Assembly (NCBI RefSeq): GCF_030867145.1
Contig: NC_134442.1
Location: 7,021,001-7,085,000, forward strand
DNA from: Opisthocomus hoazin
Taxonomy: Eukaryota; Chordata; Aves; Opisthocomiformes; Opisthocomidae
Direction: 5' to 3'
Length of the DNA: 64,000 nucleotides
Position 1 is the stretch's first letter. Each line of letters starts with the position of its first letter. Below the pieces are notes generated by a model, which did no database searches, was not told the origin of the DNA, and saw only the letters and a program-made list of their open reading frames with translations. This document shows positions 1-11,694 of this stretch, in pieces. The position numbers were made by a program, and so were the translations under genes.

Positions 1-497
1 ATCACCCTCAGAGGGAAGAAGTTCTTCCTCATGTTCGGACGGAACTTCCTGTGCCTCAGTTTGTGCCCATTGCCCCTTGTCCTGTCACTGGGCACCACTG
101 AAATGAGTTTGGCCCCATTCTCCTGACATCCACCCTTCAGATATTTATAAGCATTTATTAGGTCCCCTCGCAGCCTTCTCTTCTTCAGGCTGAACAAGCC
201 CAGTTCCCTCAGCCTCTCCTCGTAGGAGAGGTGTTCCAGTCCCCTCACCATCCTTGTAGCCCTCCGCTGGACTCTCTCCAGTAGCTCCTCATCTTTCTTG
301 AAGTGGGGAGCCCAGAAGTGGACAGAGTACTCCAGATGAGGCCTCACCAGGGCAGTGTAGAGGGGAAGGAGAACCTCCCTCGACCTGCTGGCCACACTCT
401 TCTTGATGCACCCCAGGATGCCATTGGCTTTCTTGGCAGCCAGAGCACACTGCTGGCTCATGGTTAACCTGTCGTCCACCAGGACAACCAGGACACC
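1..497 (-). mobile_element. CR1 LINE fragment (ORF2 C-terminal part)
   Basis: Read on the minus strand this encodes the end of CR1 ORF2, with the same peptide order ([18 protein letters not shown], then a block ending [12 protein letters not shown]) as the longer copies at 1315 and 7374. It starts at the window edge and stops matching CR1 near 497, where the upstream OR duplicon begins, so it is truncated at both visible ends. It has no function of its own. The junction with the duplicon suggests insertion into, or rearrangement within, that duplicon. Confidence 0.85.
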
Positions 498-1314
498 TTC
501 CCCTTCAGGGAACTCCATCTTGAGAGGTTCCCTTGGAAATGCCCTGGGGTGATCTGGAGCTGTGAGCAGCCCTGACCCATGCAGCAGAAGGACCCTGCCC
601 TGCCAAGGGTCTCTCCTTCCATCCACAGCTTCTCCCTATAGCATTGTGGTGAGCTGCTTGGGCACGGTGAGTGCTGGCTCTGGCAGGCAGCAGAGTCCCT
701 GCCCCAGCACACTGACCCATGTTGGTGCAGAGACCCCGCACGGAAGGACATCTTGGGGCAGCCTGGGCTGCACATCCACCTTCACAACCCTGCAGCCGTC
801 CCTGGGAGAAGGCAGCTGTCATGGCCTGTCCCTCTGAGGGTGCAGCAGGCAGTCCCTGCTTTGCAGCACATCCTCACCTTGTACAACAGACAAACTGTGA
901 TATTCCTCACCCCCCCATAGTCTGTGGGGTGTGCCAGCTTGAGGAGATCTTTCCACAAACTGCATGCACATTGCCCTTCATGCAGAGACTTACTGTGTCA
1001 ATGGCTGAAAACATCTCTCACCTAGTGATCTCTCAGCATCCTTCCACTCCACACTGCCTTCACCCTCTCTCTACCTCGCTCCTCTCACCTCGCTGCCTGC
1101 TGTGCTTTGCAGAGGAGCTGCTGCTGGGCTGAGCTCACAGTCTGCAGCGCTGCCCACTTGCCATGACGTCAGCTCGTCCCAGAAGCTCAGCCTCAGCTCA
1201 GCAGCAGAGGACAAGCTCAGTGTGTCTCTGGTTCTTTGCCCTCTGGGCTCACTTGAGGTGTCTTTTTGTCTCCAGGGGAACCTGCTGTGAAACAGGCTGA
1301 AGTCATCACTGGTG
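498..1314 (+). repeat. OR-upstream duplicon, copy U-A (forward)
   Basis: This stretch closely parallels 43.9-44.7 kb in the same orientation, and the reverse complements of 20.04-20.8 kb and of the 7.08-10.0 kb region. The other copies sit 1-4 kb upstream of an OR coding exon. By analogy a minus-strand OR may lie just left of the window, but this is inference. Short open frames here carry no recognisable protein. The copy ends where the CR1 tail at 1315 begins. Confidence 0.6.
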
Positions 1315-2382
1315 ATTCACAGAATCACAGAATCACAGAATAGTAGGGGTTGGAAGGGACCTCTGTGGGTCATCTAGTCCAACCCCCCTGCCGAACCAGG
1401 GTCACCTACAGCAAGCTGCAAAGGACCTTGTCCAGGCGGATCTTGAATATCTCCAGAGAAGGAGACTCCACAACATCCCTGGGCAGCCTGTTCCAGTGCT
1501 CCGTCACCCTCAGAGGGAAGAAGTTCTTCCTCATGTTCGGACGGAACTTCCTGTGCCTCAGTTTGTGCCCATTTCCCTTGTCCTGTCACAGGGCACCACT
1601 GAAATGAGTTTGGCCCCATCCTCCTGACACCCACCCTTCAGATATTTATAAGCATTTATTAGGTCCCCTCGCAGCCTTCTCTTCTTCAGGCTGAACAAGC
1701 CCAGCTCCCTCAGCCTCTCCTCGTAGGGGAGATGTTCCAGTCCCCTCATCATCCTCGTAGCCCTCCGCTGGACTCTCTCCAGTAGTTCCTCATCTTTCTT
1801 GAAGTGGGGAGCCCAGAAGTGGACAGAGTACTCCAGATGAGGCCTCACCAGGGCAGTGTAGAGGGGAAGGAGAACCTCCTTCGTCCTGCTGGCCACACTC
1901 TTCTTGATGCACCCCAGGATCCCATTGGCTTTCTTGGCAGCCAGGGCACACTGCTGGCTCATGGTTAACCTGTCGTCCACCAGGACACCCAGGTCCCTCT
2001 CCGCACAGCTGCACTCCAGCAGGTCCACCCAAAGCCTGTACTGGTGCATGGGGTTGTTCCTCCCCAGGTGCAGGACCCTGCATTTGGCTTTGTTGAACCT
2101 CATCAGGTTCCTCTCTGCCCAGATTTCCAGCCTATCCAGGTCACGCTGAATGGCAGCACAGCCTTCTGGTGTATCTACAACACCTCCCAGTTTGGTGTCA
2201 TCAGCAAGCTTGCTGAGGGTACATTCTAACTCTTCATCCAGGTCATTGATGAAGAAGTTAAATGGAACTGGGCCCAGTACTGACCCCTGAGGGACACCAC
2301 TAGTTACCGGCTTCCAACTAGACTCAGCGTCGCTGATGACAAACCTCTGAGTTCTGCCATTCAGCCAGTTCTCAATCCACCT
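1315..2382 (-). mobile_element. CR1 LINE, 5'-truncated, minus strand
   Basis: The 3' terminus is seen as repeated CAGAATCA units (reverse complement of the CR1 octamer repeat) at about 1317-1340. Going left to right one meets the 3' UTR, then the ORF2 C-terminus. An open segment at 1558-2103 (minus) gives a [13 protein letters not shown] block and the [18 protein letters not shown] block; the upstream part (about 2104-2382) holds the SGVPQ and FADDTK regions of reverse transcriptase. Homology to CR1 stops at about 2382. Frame breaks make it inactive. Confidence 0.9.
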
Positions 2383-3830
2383 TTTGCCAACTTGCCCTGC
2401 ACTGTTTTTCCACGAGCTCCTCAGGTCTCACAGTGTGGATGTGCTCCTGGCAGGCAGGAGGAAAACTACAGAGCCTCATCCAGCTGGGAAACCTCTCAAG
2501 GGTAGACCCAGCTCCTCTGCAGATATTCATTCGGTCAAGTACCTGGACCCAGAGTCCCGTGGTATCCCCACTGCTAGCACCCAGATGCTGATGGTTGCAG
2601 CCCTGCTGCAGTTGCTGCTACACACACCCTGTGCCCTGCTCACCAGCTTGAAGTTCACTACCATTCACACATGCCCACTATGAAGGGAGAAGTCAGTCCA
2701 GGGAAGCGTACTCAAGAGAAACCTGTCAAAAATTCAACCAGACCCTCTTATATCCTTTCCCTATGTTTTCCCATTTTAAACCCCAGCAACAACTTGGTTG
2801 CTGATTGTCTTTTCCTTTAAAATCAAAAGGAATCTTCATGAGCAGAATCACCAAGACCTGGTCTGAGTGTCTTAATCTCATCATTACAAGCCATATGCAG
2901 ATTGCATGCTGCAGGCATCCTAGTCAAGGGAAGGTTGAAAGGGAAATTGGATGGAGACCACTGCATTGGCTCTGTGGGTCTATGGAAGAGATGTTTCCAA
3001 AAAGGGTGTGGAGAAGTTGCTGTGGACACCAGTAGATGGAGATGTGCTCTGGAAAGTCAGAGCAGCCAGCGGCTGAACCTGTGAGGAGCTGTGGCCTGTG
3101 GGAGACCCAGAGCAAGTCAGGGACATCCCTGAAGGACTGCAGGGCCTGGACTTGGTCATGGGAGGGATTTCATAGTGAGGGCTGGTCAGTGGTCTTGTCA
3201 TGCCTGGGCTCAGCCACATCAGCTGACTCCAGTGCAGCTGAGCCGCTAACCTTGTATCCTCTCCTGCATAGACAGTGGCAGAAGAGATCATCTGTATTCA
3301 AGGCAGAATTCAATCAAGACTTCTTCAGCCATTCCCCCATTTATGGAAATATCCTGTGTGGAAAATGTCAAATCACCCATCCTTCCACAAGACTAGCCTC
3401 TCCCTGCCCTGCCTCCCAATCCCTCCGCCCCATTTTGGAGTGGACATAAACTCACTCAGAGTTTCTCTTCAAGTGGGGCTGAGACTGTTGCAAGGTGGAG
3501 GAAGAGCCTCCTTCACTGCCAAAGTGATAGGGACACTCAAGAAGAGGGATTGAACCCTCCAAGATAGTATGACTGTTCCACCATGCTCTGCCCCAGTTCC
3601 TCTCAATCACAGCACACAGATCTCGAGACCAAAGGTGTGAAATTCAAGGACTGATTTTGGGAGGGAGCAGTGATGACAAGGATCCAGAGCTGCATGCAAA
3701 CTCTAGCCACCCCAATGGGAAATATATGCAAACCCTATGGAGACTGGGTGCCTTTTCCTACTGTAGTGTGTCTCCGGAGAGGTTAGGGCTCTCTAAAGCT
3801 TTCTCCCTCTGCTCATCTGGGGTTTGTGGC
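2383..3830. other. No recognised gene
   Basis: Open frames of up to 137 codons occur on both strands but none shows a domain, signal peptide or consistent coding pattern that I recognise. No CR1, LTR or OR similarity is visible to me. It lies between a CR1 and an ERVL fragment. Confidence 0.5.
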
Positions 3831-4512
3831 CTAGCTTTTGTTGATCATGTCCTTTATTATCTGAAGATGCCCCTCTTGCAACTTTAATCCCCAAAATAGG
3901 ATGTCTTGAGCAGGTCCCTTGATTTTGCTTCCATTTATGGCACAACTGGCTTTCAGAAGGATATGTAGTATTTTCTCTCCTTTCTCAAAAAATTCTTCTG
4001 CTGTATTGCCCCATATGATGATGTCATCGATGTACTGTGGATGTTCTGGAGCTTCACCCCTTTCCAACACAGTCTAGATTAGTCAATGTCAAATGATGGG
4101 ACTGTTTCCACCCCTGGGGCAGTTGATTCCAGGTGTCCTGAACACCCCTCCAAGAGAAAGCAAACTGTGGCCTGCACTCTGCTGCCAAAGGGATGGAGAA
4201 GAATGCATTAGCGATGTCAATTGTAGCGTACCACTTGGCTGCCTTTGACTCCAGCTGATACTGAAGTTGTAGCATGTCTGGCACGGCAGCACTCAGTGGT
4301 GGTGTGACTTCATTCGGGCCATGGTAGTCTATTGTCAGCCTCCACTCTCCAGTAGATTTTCTCACTGGCCTTACGGGATTATTAAAGGGTGAGCGAGTTT
4401 TGCTGATCACTCCTTCTCTCTCCAGTTTATAGAGCAACTGATGAATGGGTTTCAGGGAGTCTCGGTTGGTGTGGTATTTTTGCCGGTGCACTTTTGTGGT
4501 TGCGATTGGCAC
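3831..4512 (-). pseudogene. ERVL-type reverse transcriptase fragment
   Basis: Two minus-strand open segments, 4054-4512 and 3831-4070, together cover the fingers and palm of a retroviral RT. The first has the ST-GEWRLTIDY and ATIDIANAFFSIPL blocks; the second has the catalytic Y-I-D-D motif followed by IIIWGNTAEEFFEKG, a phrase typical of avian ERVL pol. The segments are in different frames around 4060-4090, so a frameshift separates them. The fragment ends near 3831; RNase H and integrase are absent here. It follows a protease fragment at 4513-5105 in normal pro-pol order. Confidence 0.85.
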
Positions 4513-5105
4513 CTATTGTTCTTCAACCCTCAGCAACCCCACAACAGAAGGATCCTCCGAGAGACCAGACAAAATGGACAGCTGTTTAATTTCTTCCGTC
4601 TCCAAAGCAGCTATGCCAAAAGGCCACCGATGCCCCTTTGGGTCCTTGAAATACCCTCTCCTAAGACAGTCTATCCCAAGGATGCACGGAGCCTCGGGGC
4701 CAGTTACAATGGGGTGCTTCTGCCTGTTCTGCCCAGTGAGGCTCACTTCAGCCTCCAGTACACTCAGCTCTTGGGACTCCCCTGTCACTCCCGAAATGCA
4801 AATGGACTCTGACCCTTTGAAATATGATGGCATTAAAGTACACTGTGCCCCAGTGTCCACCAGAGCTTTATACTCTTGTGGATCTGACTTGCCAGGCCAC
4901 CGAATCCACACCGGCCAATAAACACGGTTGTCCCTTTCCTCCACCTGGCTGGAGGCACGGCCCCTCTAATCCTGCCAAATTAAGTTTCTACACACCTCCT
5001 GTAAAAATGACTTAGAAGTCCCTTCAAGCGAACCGGAAGCAAGATCAAACTGTCTACCTTGTCTGGAGGGCTGCCCGCTGGAAACTGGAGTGGCATATTT
5101 CCTAG
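4513..5105 (-). pseudogene. ERVL-type retroviral protease fragment
   Basis: The minus-strand frame 4513-4944 carries ALVDTGAQCTLMPS, the active-site DTG of a retroviral aspartic protease, followed by a flap-like region and the ILGIDCL motif near the end of the domain. Reading upstream, the frame continues to about 5105 as a gag/pro spacer but is broken by an in-frame TAG just before the protease (near 4974). It leads directly into the RT fragment at 4512. With the intact RNase H-integrase at 26.6-28.1 kb it indicates more than one ERVL copy in the locus. Confidence 0.8.
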
Positions 5106-6028
5106 AAGAATTGCAGTTTGTGGTTTTTTTCCTTGCAACTCACAAATGATTTCTGTTGCAGTATGACATAAGAGTATGGTAGTTTAGCTTTATGCTGTCA
5201 TAGCTGTACAGCAAAAATATTACAGAAGAAGCCAGGTGAAGAATTCTAGGCTGAATCTCACAATGAACAGGACAAGAGCAGGGGCGATCTGACCTGATTT
5301 GATTTTGGTACCCAGCAATCCAAAAAAACCTTGCTCAATAGCCCCTGGCGTGATCCACATCCACTGATGGTTGTTCTCCTCCAGAATCCGGCTTCAGGGC
5401 ACCAAGGGTTGGGAGAACTTGTGGGTGAAGACAGAGTCAAAGAGGACAAAGAGTTCCTCAGACAGACCTACACCTGCTCTTCATCACTTTGATGCCCTTG
5501 GACCCCCTTGCAAATGTTAACTCCCGGGGAGCTTTGGCTTTCCTAAAACCCTCCTTATGTCTACGTTTCTCCTTGGAAGTGAGATCCTCTGTCCACACCC
5601 TCTCTGCTTCCCTTTTTCCATGGAGCTTCCTGACATGTTGCGTGTTTAGCGTAGCTGGTGTCCTGAGAGGTCCTCTTGGTTGCTGGAGTATCAGCTTGTA
5701 CCCTTTATGGGTTTAGAGGATGTTGTCCTTGAAAGCAGTTGCACTGAATTCTGCTGCCCTTCAGTGACACTGCCCATTGGAAGTTCCCGGTCTTGGCCAA
5801 AGTCTGCCACTCTGAGACCTGGCATCTGCACTCTGCTGCTCTCCTTCCACACTCCCTTCGGGAGCTGAGACACCACTATGGCTTTGCTACTGGAGCCAAG
5901 GCTGACCAGGATGACACAGGTTTTCAGATCCCGGTGAACATCACGTTTGTTGGTCCATCTGTGCTAAAAAGCTGATGCAAAGAACCTCCGGACACATAAA
6001 GGAGCATTTGCACTCTGCTGTCCTGTGA
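5106..6028. other. No recognised gene
   Basis: AT-rich then mixed sequence with only short open frames (up to 75 codons). I see no domain, LTR edge or CR1 homology. The left part may be more of the ERVL interior but I cannot support that. Confidence 0.4.
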
Positions 6029-6373
6029 ATGTCATGGGAGTCAGCTGACTCTTGGCTGCCAGCTGCCCACCAAGCCTCTCTCTCACTCCCCCTCCTTCTT
6101 TGCTCACCTTGGTGTCTGTAGGTTTGTTTCTCTCATTCTTCTCTTTTACAGCTGCTGCCCACTCTCTTTTGTCCTTTCTCCAGTAGGCTATCAGAGAAGG
6201 GCCACTACAATTGCTTACTGGCTCAGGTTTGGGCAGTGGCTGGTGCATTTTGGAGCCAGCTGAAACCTGCTATGTCCAACAAGCAGTCAGCTGTTGCTCT
6301 CTTCTCACCTAAACCACCTCTGCAGCCCCCCCTCACCACTACCAAAGCCTTGCCATGGAAACCCAATACCCAG
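6029..6373. mobile_element. Internally deleted avian LTR remnant (ERVK-like)
   Basis: The segment opens near 6029 with ATGTCATGGGAGTCAGCTGA and ends near 6373 with the CTTGCCATGGAAACCCAATA block. Both ends, and the ACAGCTGCTG and GGGCCACTACAATTGC blocks between, resemble an abundant avian LTR as I recall it, but the usual middle part is missing. No coding capacity. Boundaries and class are approximate. Confidence 0.45.
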
Positions 6374-7076
6374 GGTCATTAAAGTCCCCAGTAAGATGTG
6401 AGGCCTTTGATCGCAAGACTTCCTCAGGCTGGCTAAATAAGACTTAGGACCCTTCCTCACCCTGGTTATAGGTTCCTTATGTCAGAACAGAGATGTGCTG
6501 GACTTCAGCCATGGCACCAGGAGCAGGCTCAGACATGAAATAAAGAAAGGTGTTCCCAAGTGCCCAAGGTCCCATGCAAGCAAAGCTTTGCTTTAGAGCA
6601 TGCTGGTGTGGATGGTAGATGACAACGTAAAGAGGAAATGAGGACTCTCTAACGAGAGACAAACCTGATGAACCCTCAGGAGCAGAGAGATGCAGGGCTG
6701 GACTCTGCATCCCTGCCAGAAGAGGCTTTTGCTGTCTCTGGTATCCCTGCAGCCTTGCGGGGCCTATGGTGCAGGTGAAGTAGATCACCAGGAAGGACAA
6801 GGTGTTTCTGAAAATGTGCTTGGCTACGGAAAAGCGTGTGATCCAAAAACACTGTGGTAATTATTGATCTGTTCTTTGAATGCGTCGTCAAAGACATAAC
6901 TAAAGGATGTGGGAGAAGCACTGCCTACATCTACTGGCTAAAGATGGGACAGGCCTCTCCCTGTGCCACAGGACTCAGGCTGATTACATGCATCAACAGC
7001 GCTGGACACAGAAATAATTGCAGGTTCAGTTGTCTTAAATGTGATAAGGAGAAGTGACATTGCTAGAAAGAAGTTG
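6374..7076. other. No recognised gene
   Basis: Short frames only. Nothing matches the ORs, CR1 or proviruses elsewhere in the window as far as I can see by eye. Confidence 0.4.
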
Positions 7077-10000
7077 TTGTCCCCAGCTGAGGGAGTGAAC
7101 ATCAGTGATGACTTCAGCCTGTTTCACAGCTGTATCTCTGGAGACCCAGAAACATCACAAGGGAGCCCAGAGTGGGCAGAGAAAGAGCCGCCTTGAGCTG
7201 GTCCTCTGCTGCTGAGCTGGGCTGGGCTTCCGGGATGGAGGGAGCTCATGGTAACAGGGAAACACTTCAAAGAGACAGCTGTGCCTAGGAGTAGCTCCTC
7301 TGCAAAGCACAGCAGGGCTGAGGGCACTGCCTGCAGGCAGCGAGGGGAAAGGAGCGAGGCAGAGAGAGGTTCACAGAATCACAGAATCACAGAATAGTAG
7401 GTGTTGGAAGGGACCTCTGTGGGTCATCTAGTCCAACCCCCCTGCCGAACCAGGGTCACCTACAGCAGGCTGCACAGGACCTTGTCCAGGCGGGTCTTGA
7501 ATATCTCCAGAGAAGGAGACTCCACAACCTCCCTGGGCAGCCTGTTCCAGTGCTCCGTCACCCTCAGAGGGAAGAAGTTCTTCCTCATGTTCAGACGGAA
7601 CTTAGTGTGCCTCAGTTTGTGCCCATTGCCCCTTGTCCTGTCACTGGGCACCACTGAAAAGAGCTTGGCCCCATCCTCCTGACACCCATCCTTAGGATAT
7701 TTGTAGGCATTTATTAGGTCTTCTCGCAGCCTTCTCTTCTTCAGGCTGAACAAGCCCAGTTCCCTCAACCTCTCCTCGTAGGGGAGATGCTCCAGTTCCC
7801 TCACCATCCTCGTAGCCCTCCGCTGGACTCTCTCCAGTAGCTCTTCATCTTTCTTGAAGTGGGGAGCCCAGAAGTGGACAGAGTACTCCAGATGAGGCCT
7901 CACCAGGGCAGTGTAGAGGGGAAGGAGAACCTCCCTCGTCCTGCTGGCCACACTCTTCTTGATGCACCCCAGGATCCCATTGGCTTTCTTGGCAGCCAGG
8001 GCACACTGCTGGCTCATGGTTAACCTGTCGTCCACCAGGACACCCAGGTCCCTCTCCGCAGAGCTGCTCTCCAGCAGGTCCACCCCAAGCCTGTACTGGT
8101 GCATGAGGTTGTTCCTCCCCAGGTGCAGGACCCTGCACTTGCCCTTGTTGAACATCATCAGGTTCCTCTCTGCCCAGATTTCCAGCCTATCCAGGTCACA
8201 CTGAATGGCAGCACAGCCTTCCGGTGTATCTACCACACCTCCCAGTTTGGTGTCATCAGCAAACTTGCTGAGGGTACATTCTAACTCTTCATCCAGGTCG
8301 TTGATGAAGAAGTTAAACAAGACTGGGCCCAGTACTGACCCCTGGGGGACACCACTTGTCACCAGCCTCCAACTAGACTCAGCGCCGCTGATGACAACCC
8401 TCTGAGTTCTGCCATTCAGACAGTTCTCAATCTACTTCACCGACCACTCATCCAGCCCACACTTCCTCAGCTTCCCTAGGAGGATATCATGGGAGACTGT
8501 GTCGAAAGCCTTGCTGAAGTCAAGGTAGACAACATCCACGGCTCTCCCTTCGTCTACCCAGCCAGTCATGTCATCGTAGAAAGCTATCAGATTGGTCAGG
8601 CATGATTTCCCCTTGCTGAAGCCATGCTGACTACTCCTGATAACCTTCTTTTCTTCCACTTGCTTCATGATGGCCTCCAGGATAAGCTGCTCCATCACCT
8701 TTCCCGGGATGGAGGTGAGGCTGACCGGCCTGTAGTTCCCTGGGTCCTCCTTCTTGCCCTTTTAGAAGATTAGAGTGACACTGGCCTTTCTCCAGTCCTC
8801 GGGCACCTCTCCTGTCCTTCAAGACCTCTCAAAGATGATGGAGAGTGGCTCAGCAATGACATCCGCCAGCTCCCTCAGCACTCGTGGGTGCATTCCATCG
8901 GGGCCCATGGATTTGTGGACATCCAGATTGCTTAAGCGATCCCTCACACAGTCCTCCTCAACCAAGGGAAAGTCGTCCTCTTTGTAGGCTTCTTCTCTTA
9001 CCTCCGGGACCTGGGATTCCTGAGGGCCAGTCTTAGCACTGAAGACTGAAGCAAAGAAGGCATTCAGTAGCTCTGCCTTCTCCGCATCCTCTGTCACCAG
9101 GACACCCGCCTCATTCAGCAGCGGCCCCACGTTGTCCCTAGCCTTCCTTTTGCTGCTGATGTAGTTGAAGAAGCCCTTCTTGTTGTTTTTGACATCCCTT
9201 GCCAGCTTCACTTCCAGGTGAGCCTTGGCCTTCCTTGTCACATCCCTGCATGCTCTCACCACGTTTCTGTACTCTTCCCAAGTGGCCTGTCCCTCTTTCC
9301 ACATTCCATGGACCTTTCTCTTCTGCCTGATCTCCGCTAGAAGCTCCTTGTTTAACCAAGGTTCAAGGTAGTGTGGGGTGGGAGGATGCGGAGAGCTCAC
9401 TGAGGGAGAAATTTTCACAACCCATGAAATGGTAAGTCCCTGGAAGCAGGGCAGTGAATCTGAAGTTGCTGGAGGGATCTCTAAAAGCTGGCACATCCTA
9501 CAGCCTACAGGATCTTTGTGGAGGGTTGTCACAGCTTCTCAAGCCTAGAGGAGGAAGACACATTCCAGAGAAGTTTTTCCCTGCCCTGCCATCAGAGGAT
9601 TAGGGCATGTTGACTGCCTTCTCTGGGGGTTACTGGTAGGATATTAAGCCAGGTGTGCAGCCAGGGGTGCCCAGGACTGTCCTCCAGAGCAGGTCCCTTT
9701 ACCGCAGGAGTCTGTATGCTGGGGTCAGTGCTCAGCCTGCTTGGGGAGTTCCCGATGGTGCTGTGGGGAGAATCTGTGGGTGGAAGAAGAGAAGCCTGGA
9801 AGGGCAGGGTTTTTCTCCTACCAGGAGACTGCTGCACAGGTCAGGGATGCTCACAACTCCAGTTCATCCCCAGAATATTTCCAAAGGGCTGATTCAAGAA
9901 GAAGGTCATGCCCAGGATAACCATAAAGATAACAAAAACTTCCTGAATTTGTGTTATCAGTTTCCTATTTGGAAGAGGGAGGGTAGTGTAAAAGGGATAA

Positions 10001-10680
10001 ATGGAAAAGGAGCTTTCAGCCTTGAAGAAGTCACCGAGATTCCTGAGCCAGTGATCAATAACTCTGATAGGAGCCTCCTAAAGCACCCTCAGCCATTCCT
10101 CTGCCTGTCGACAGGACCAGCATCACCTTTCCTGGACCTACCAGGCTTAGCCTGACCTTTCATTTTCCACCTGCAAACAGGAACATGCACCCAGGCAGTA
10201 CCCTGCAAACAGGCAGGTTTCTGTAGGGCCAGGGTGAGTGCACAGGGGTTGGGATGGGGTCTGTGACTGCTGACAGGGAAAGACATGGGACAAGGAAACT
10301 TCTCCCAGGTGGAAAATATCCAGGCAGCAGAGATGTGATCACGGAAGAAGTAGAAATGAAAACCAGAACTGTTGTGGGAGGAAGAATTCAGAAACCTCCA
10401 TGTGATCCCCTCCAATGCAGAGCCCTTTCTCTGAGCAAGAGCCCTTGCCTCCTCTCCCACCCACCAAAGCCTCTGCCCTCAGGGCTGTGGGCTCCAAGCC
10501 ATGAACCACCTGCTCTGCAGCAGAGCTCCAGCAGAGCCAGGGGGCAGCTCTCCAGCCACGTCTCCATTTCTCTGCTGCAGATCACAGGGGCTCAGAGCTC
10601 AACTGCCCGGCAATGTTGGTGTCTGGGAGGCGGCATGCACAGCTGGGGAAGGGTGATGCTGTGCTGAGGTCCCGGCTGCC
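7077..10680 (-). repeat. OR-upstream duplicon, copy U-B (reverse), split by CR1
   Basis: 7077-7373 and 9359-10680 read as the reverse complement of the duplicon at 43.2-44.75 kb: the right end of that copy (near 44.7 kb) matches the left end here, and 10.39-10.68 kb matches the 43.2 kb end. It sits immediately upstream of OR1, as U-C sits upstream of OR2. A CR1 (7374-9358) interrupts it. The many short frames in it are probably not coding. Confidence 0.65.
7374..9358 (-). mobile_element. CR1 LINE, 5'-truncated, with 7-bp target duplication
   Basis: A minus-strand CR1 of about 1985 bp. Reading 9358 to 7374, it has the linker region ([20 protein letters not shown]), the RT ([11 protein letters not shown] in 8432-8698; [12 protein letters not shown] and FADDTK in 7460-8362) and the C-terminal block, then the 3' octamer repeats at 7374-7395. 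The RT frame is broken between 8362 and 8432 and again near 8700-8820, so it is inactive. AGGTTCA at 7367-7373 and again at 9359-9365 is a clear target-site duplication, and the duplicon sequence is continuous across it when the CR1 is removed. Confidence 0.93.
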
Positions 10681-11694
10681 TCTGCCCTGTCTTCTCTCAG
10701 CCAGACCCTCCTTGGATATTGGCTTGCTTCTCCACTTGTCTGTGTTCTTGTTATTGTTATTTCATTCTTGCTGTCAGCTTTGTTAGTGAGCTGGACATTC
10801 ACCTGCAGCATCACAGGCTGATCTTGTGGCTCCTTTCCTGCAGGTATGTCCATGGGAACAAGTGCCCCAGCTTTCATCTCCCCTGTGGGGCTGTGGGCAA
10901 TGCATTTTGTGGGGCTGGAGGATCAACTGCTTTTCCCTTCATCAGATGCTATCCTTAGAAAACTTGGCTATGTCCTTGAGGTGTCCTTCCAAGCTCTGAG
11001 CTGACCTCCACAATGTGAACCTGTCCTGTCAACACCCTTTTGTTATGTGCAAGCCCCATGGAGAAGCACAGAGATCCTACAAGGGAGGACATGCTGTTGG
11101 GTTAGTGAAATGAGTTGTGTGTGTCCTTGGCTAGAAGTGAAGCGCTGTGACTGTGAGAAAGGGTGAGACATTTAGTGGTCTGCACTGGATCCCTCTGTTC
11201 TCAGTAGCATCTGATTGTTTTTCAGGATAACATAGGACTGTGCTCATCATCCACCTTACGAAGAACAAGCCCAGGGCAGCTCAGAACAAAGCTGAGGGAC
11301 AGACCAGCTGCCCTCCTTCTGCACTAAGCCACAAGCAATTGTTTCACCTCACAAGACTCCCGCTTTTCTCCCTGAGTGCAGCAGAATTTCTGAGGGTTTC
11401 TGACATCCAAACACACCCCCAAGGTGACAAGACGGAAGCTGCAAGAACCCAAAACCTCTGAGAATGCCTTCTGCCATCGCCATTCCTTAGCACTGGCAGT
11501 GCAGATGCTGAAAATCCCTTCTGCAATAAGAGCAGATTCCTCTGGCAAAGTCTCACACCAGGTCTGGGCCTTGCCCCACAATGCCCATGAACCCACAGCT
11601 GCAGAGCAAAGCTTTGATTTTCCTCTGAGAAATCTCCCCTAACTCTTCATTGATTCTTCCTCTAGGAACAGGACCTCGTGTGTAGAGAAAGTAA
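10681..11694 (+). promoter_or_regulatory. OR1 upstream region with 3' splice site
   Basis: The sequence before the OR1 coding exon parallels the reverse complement of 42.1-43.2 kb upstream of OR3, including a block around 10850-10910 (CCATGGGAACAAGTG ... CTGTGGGGCTGTGGGCAATGCA). Just before the ATG a pyrimidine-rich stretch ends in TTCTTCCTCTAG at about 11654-11665, a good splice acceptor. Vertebrate OR genes commonly have noncoding 5' exons spliced to one coding exon. I cannot place the promoter or first exon. Confidence 0.45.
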
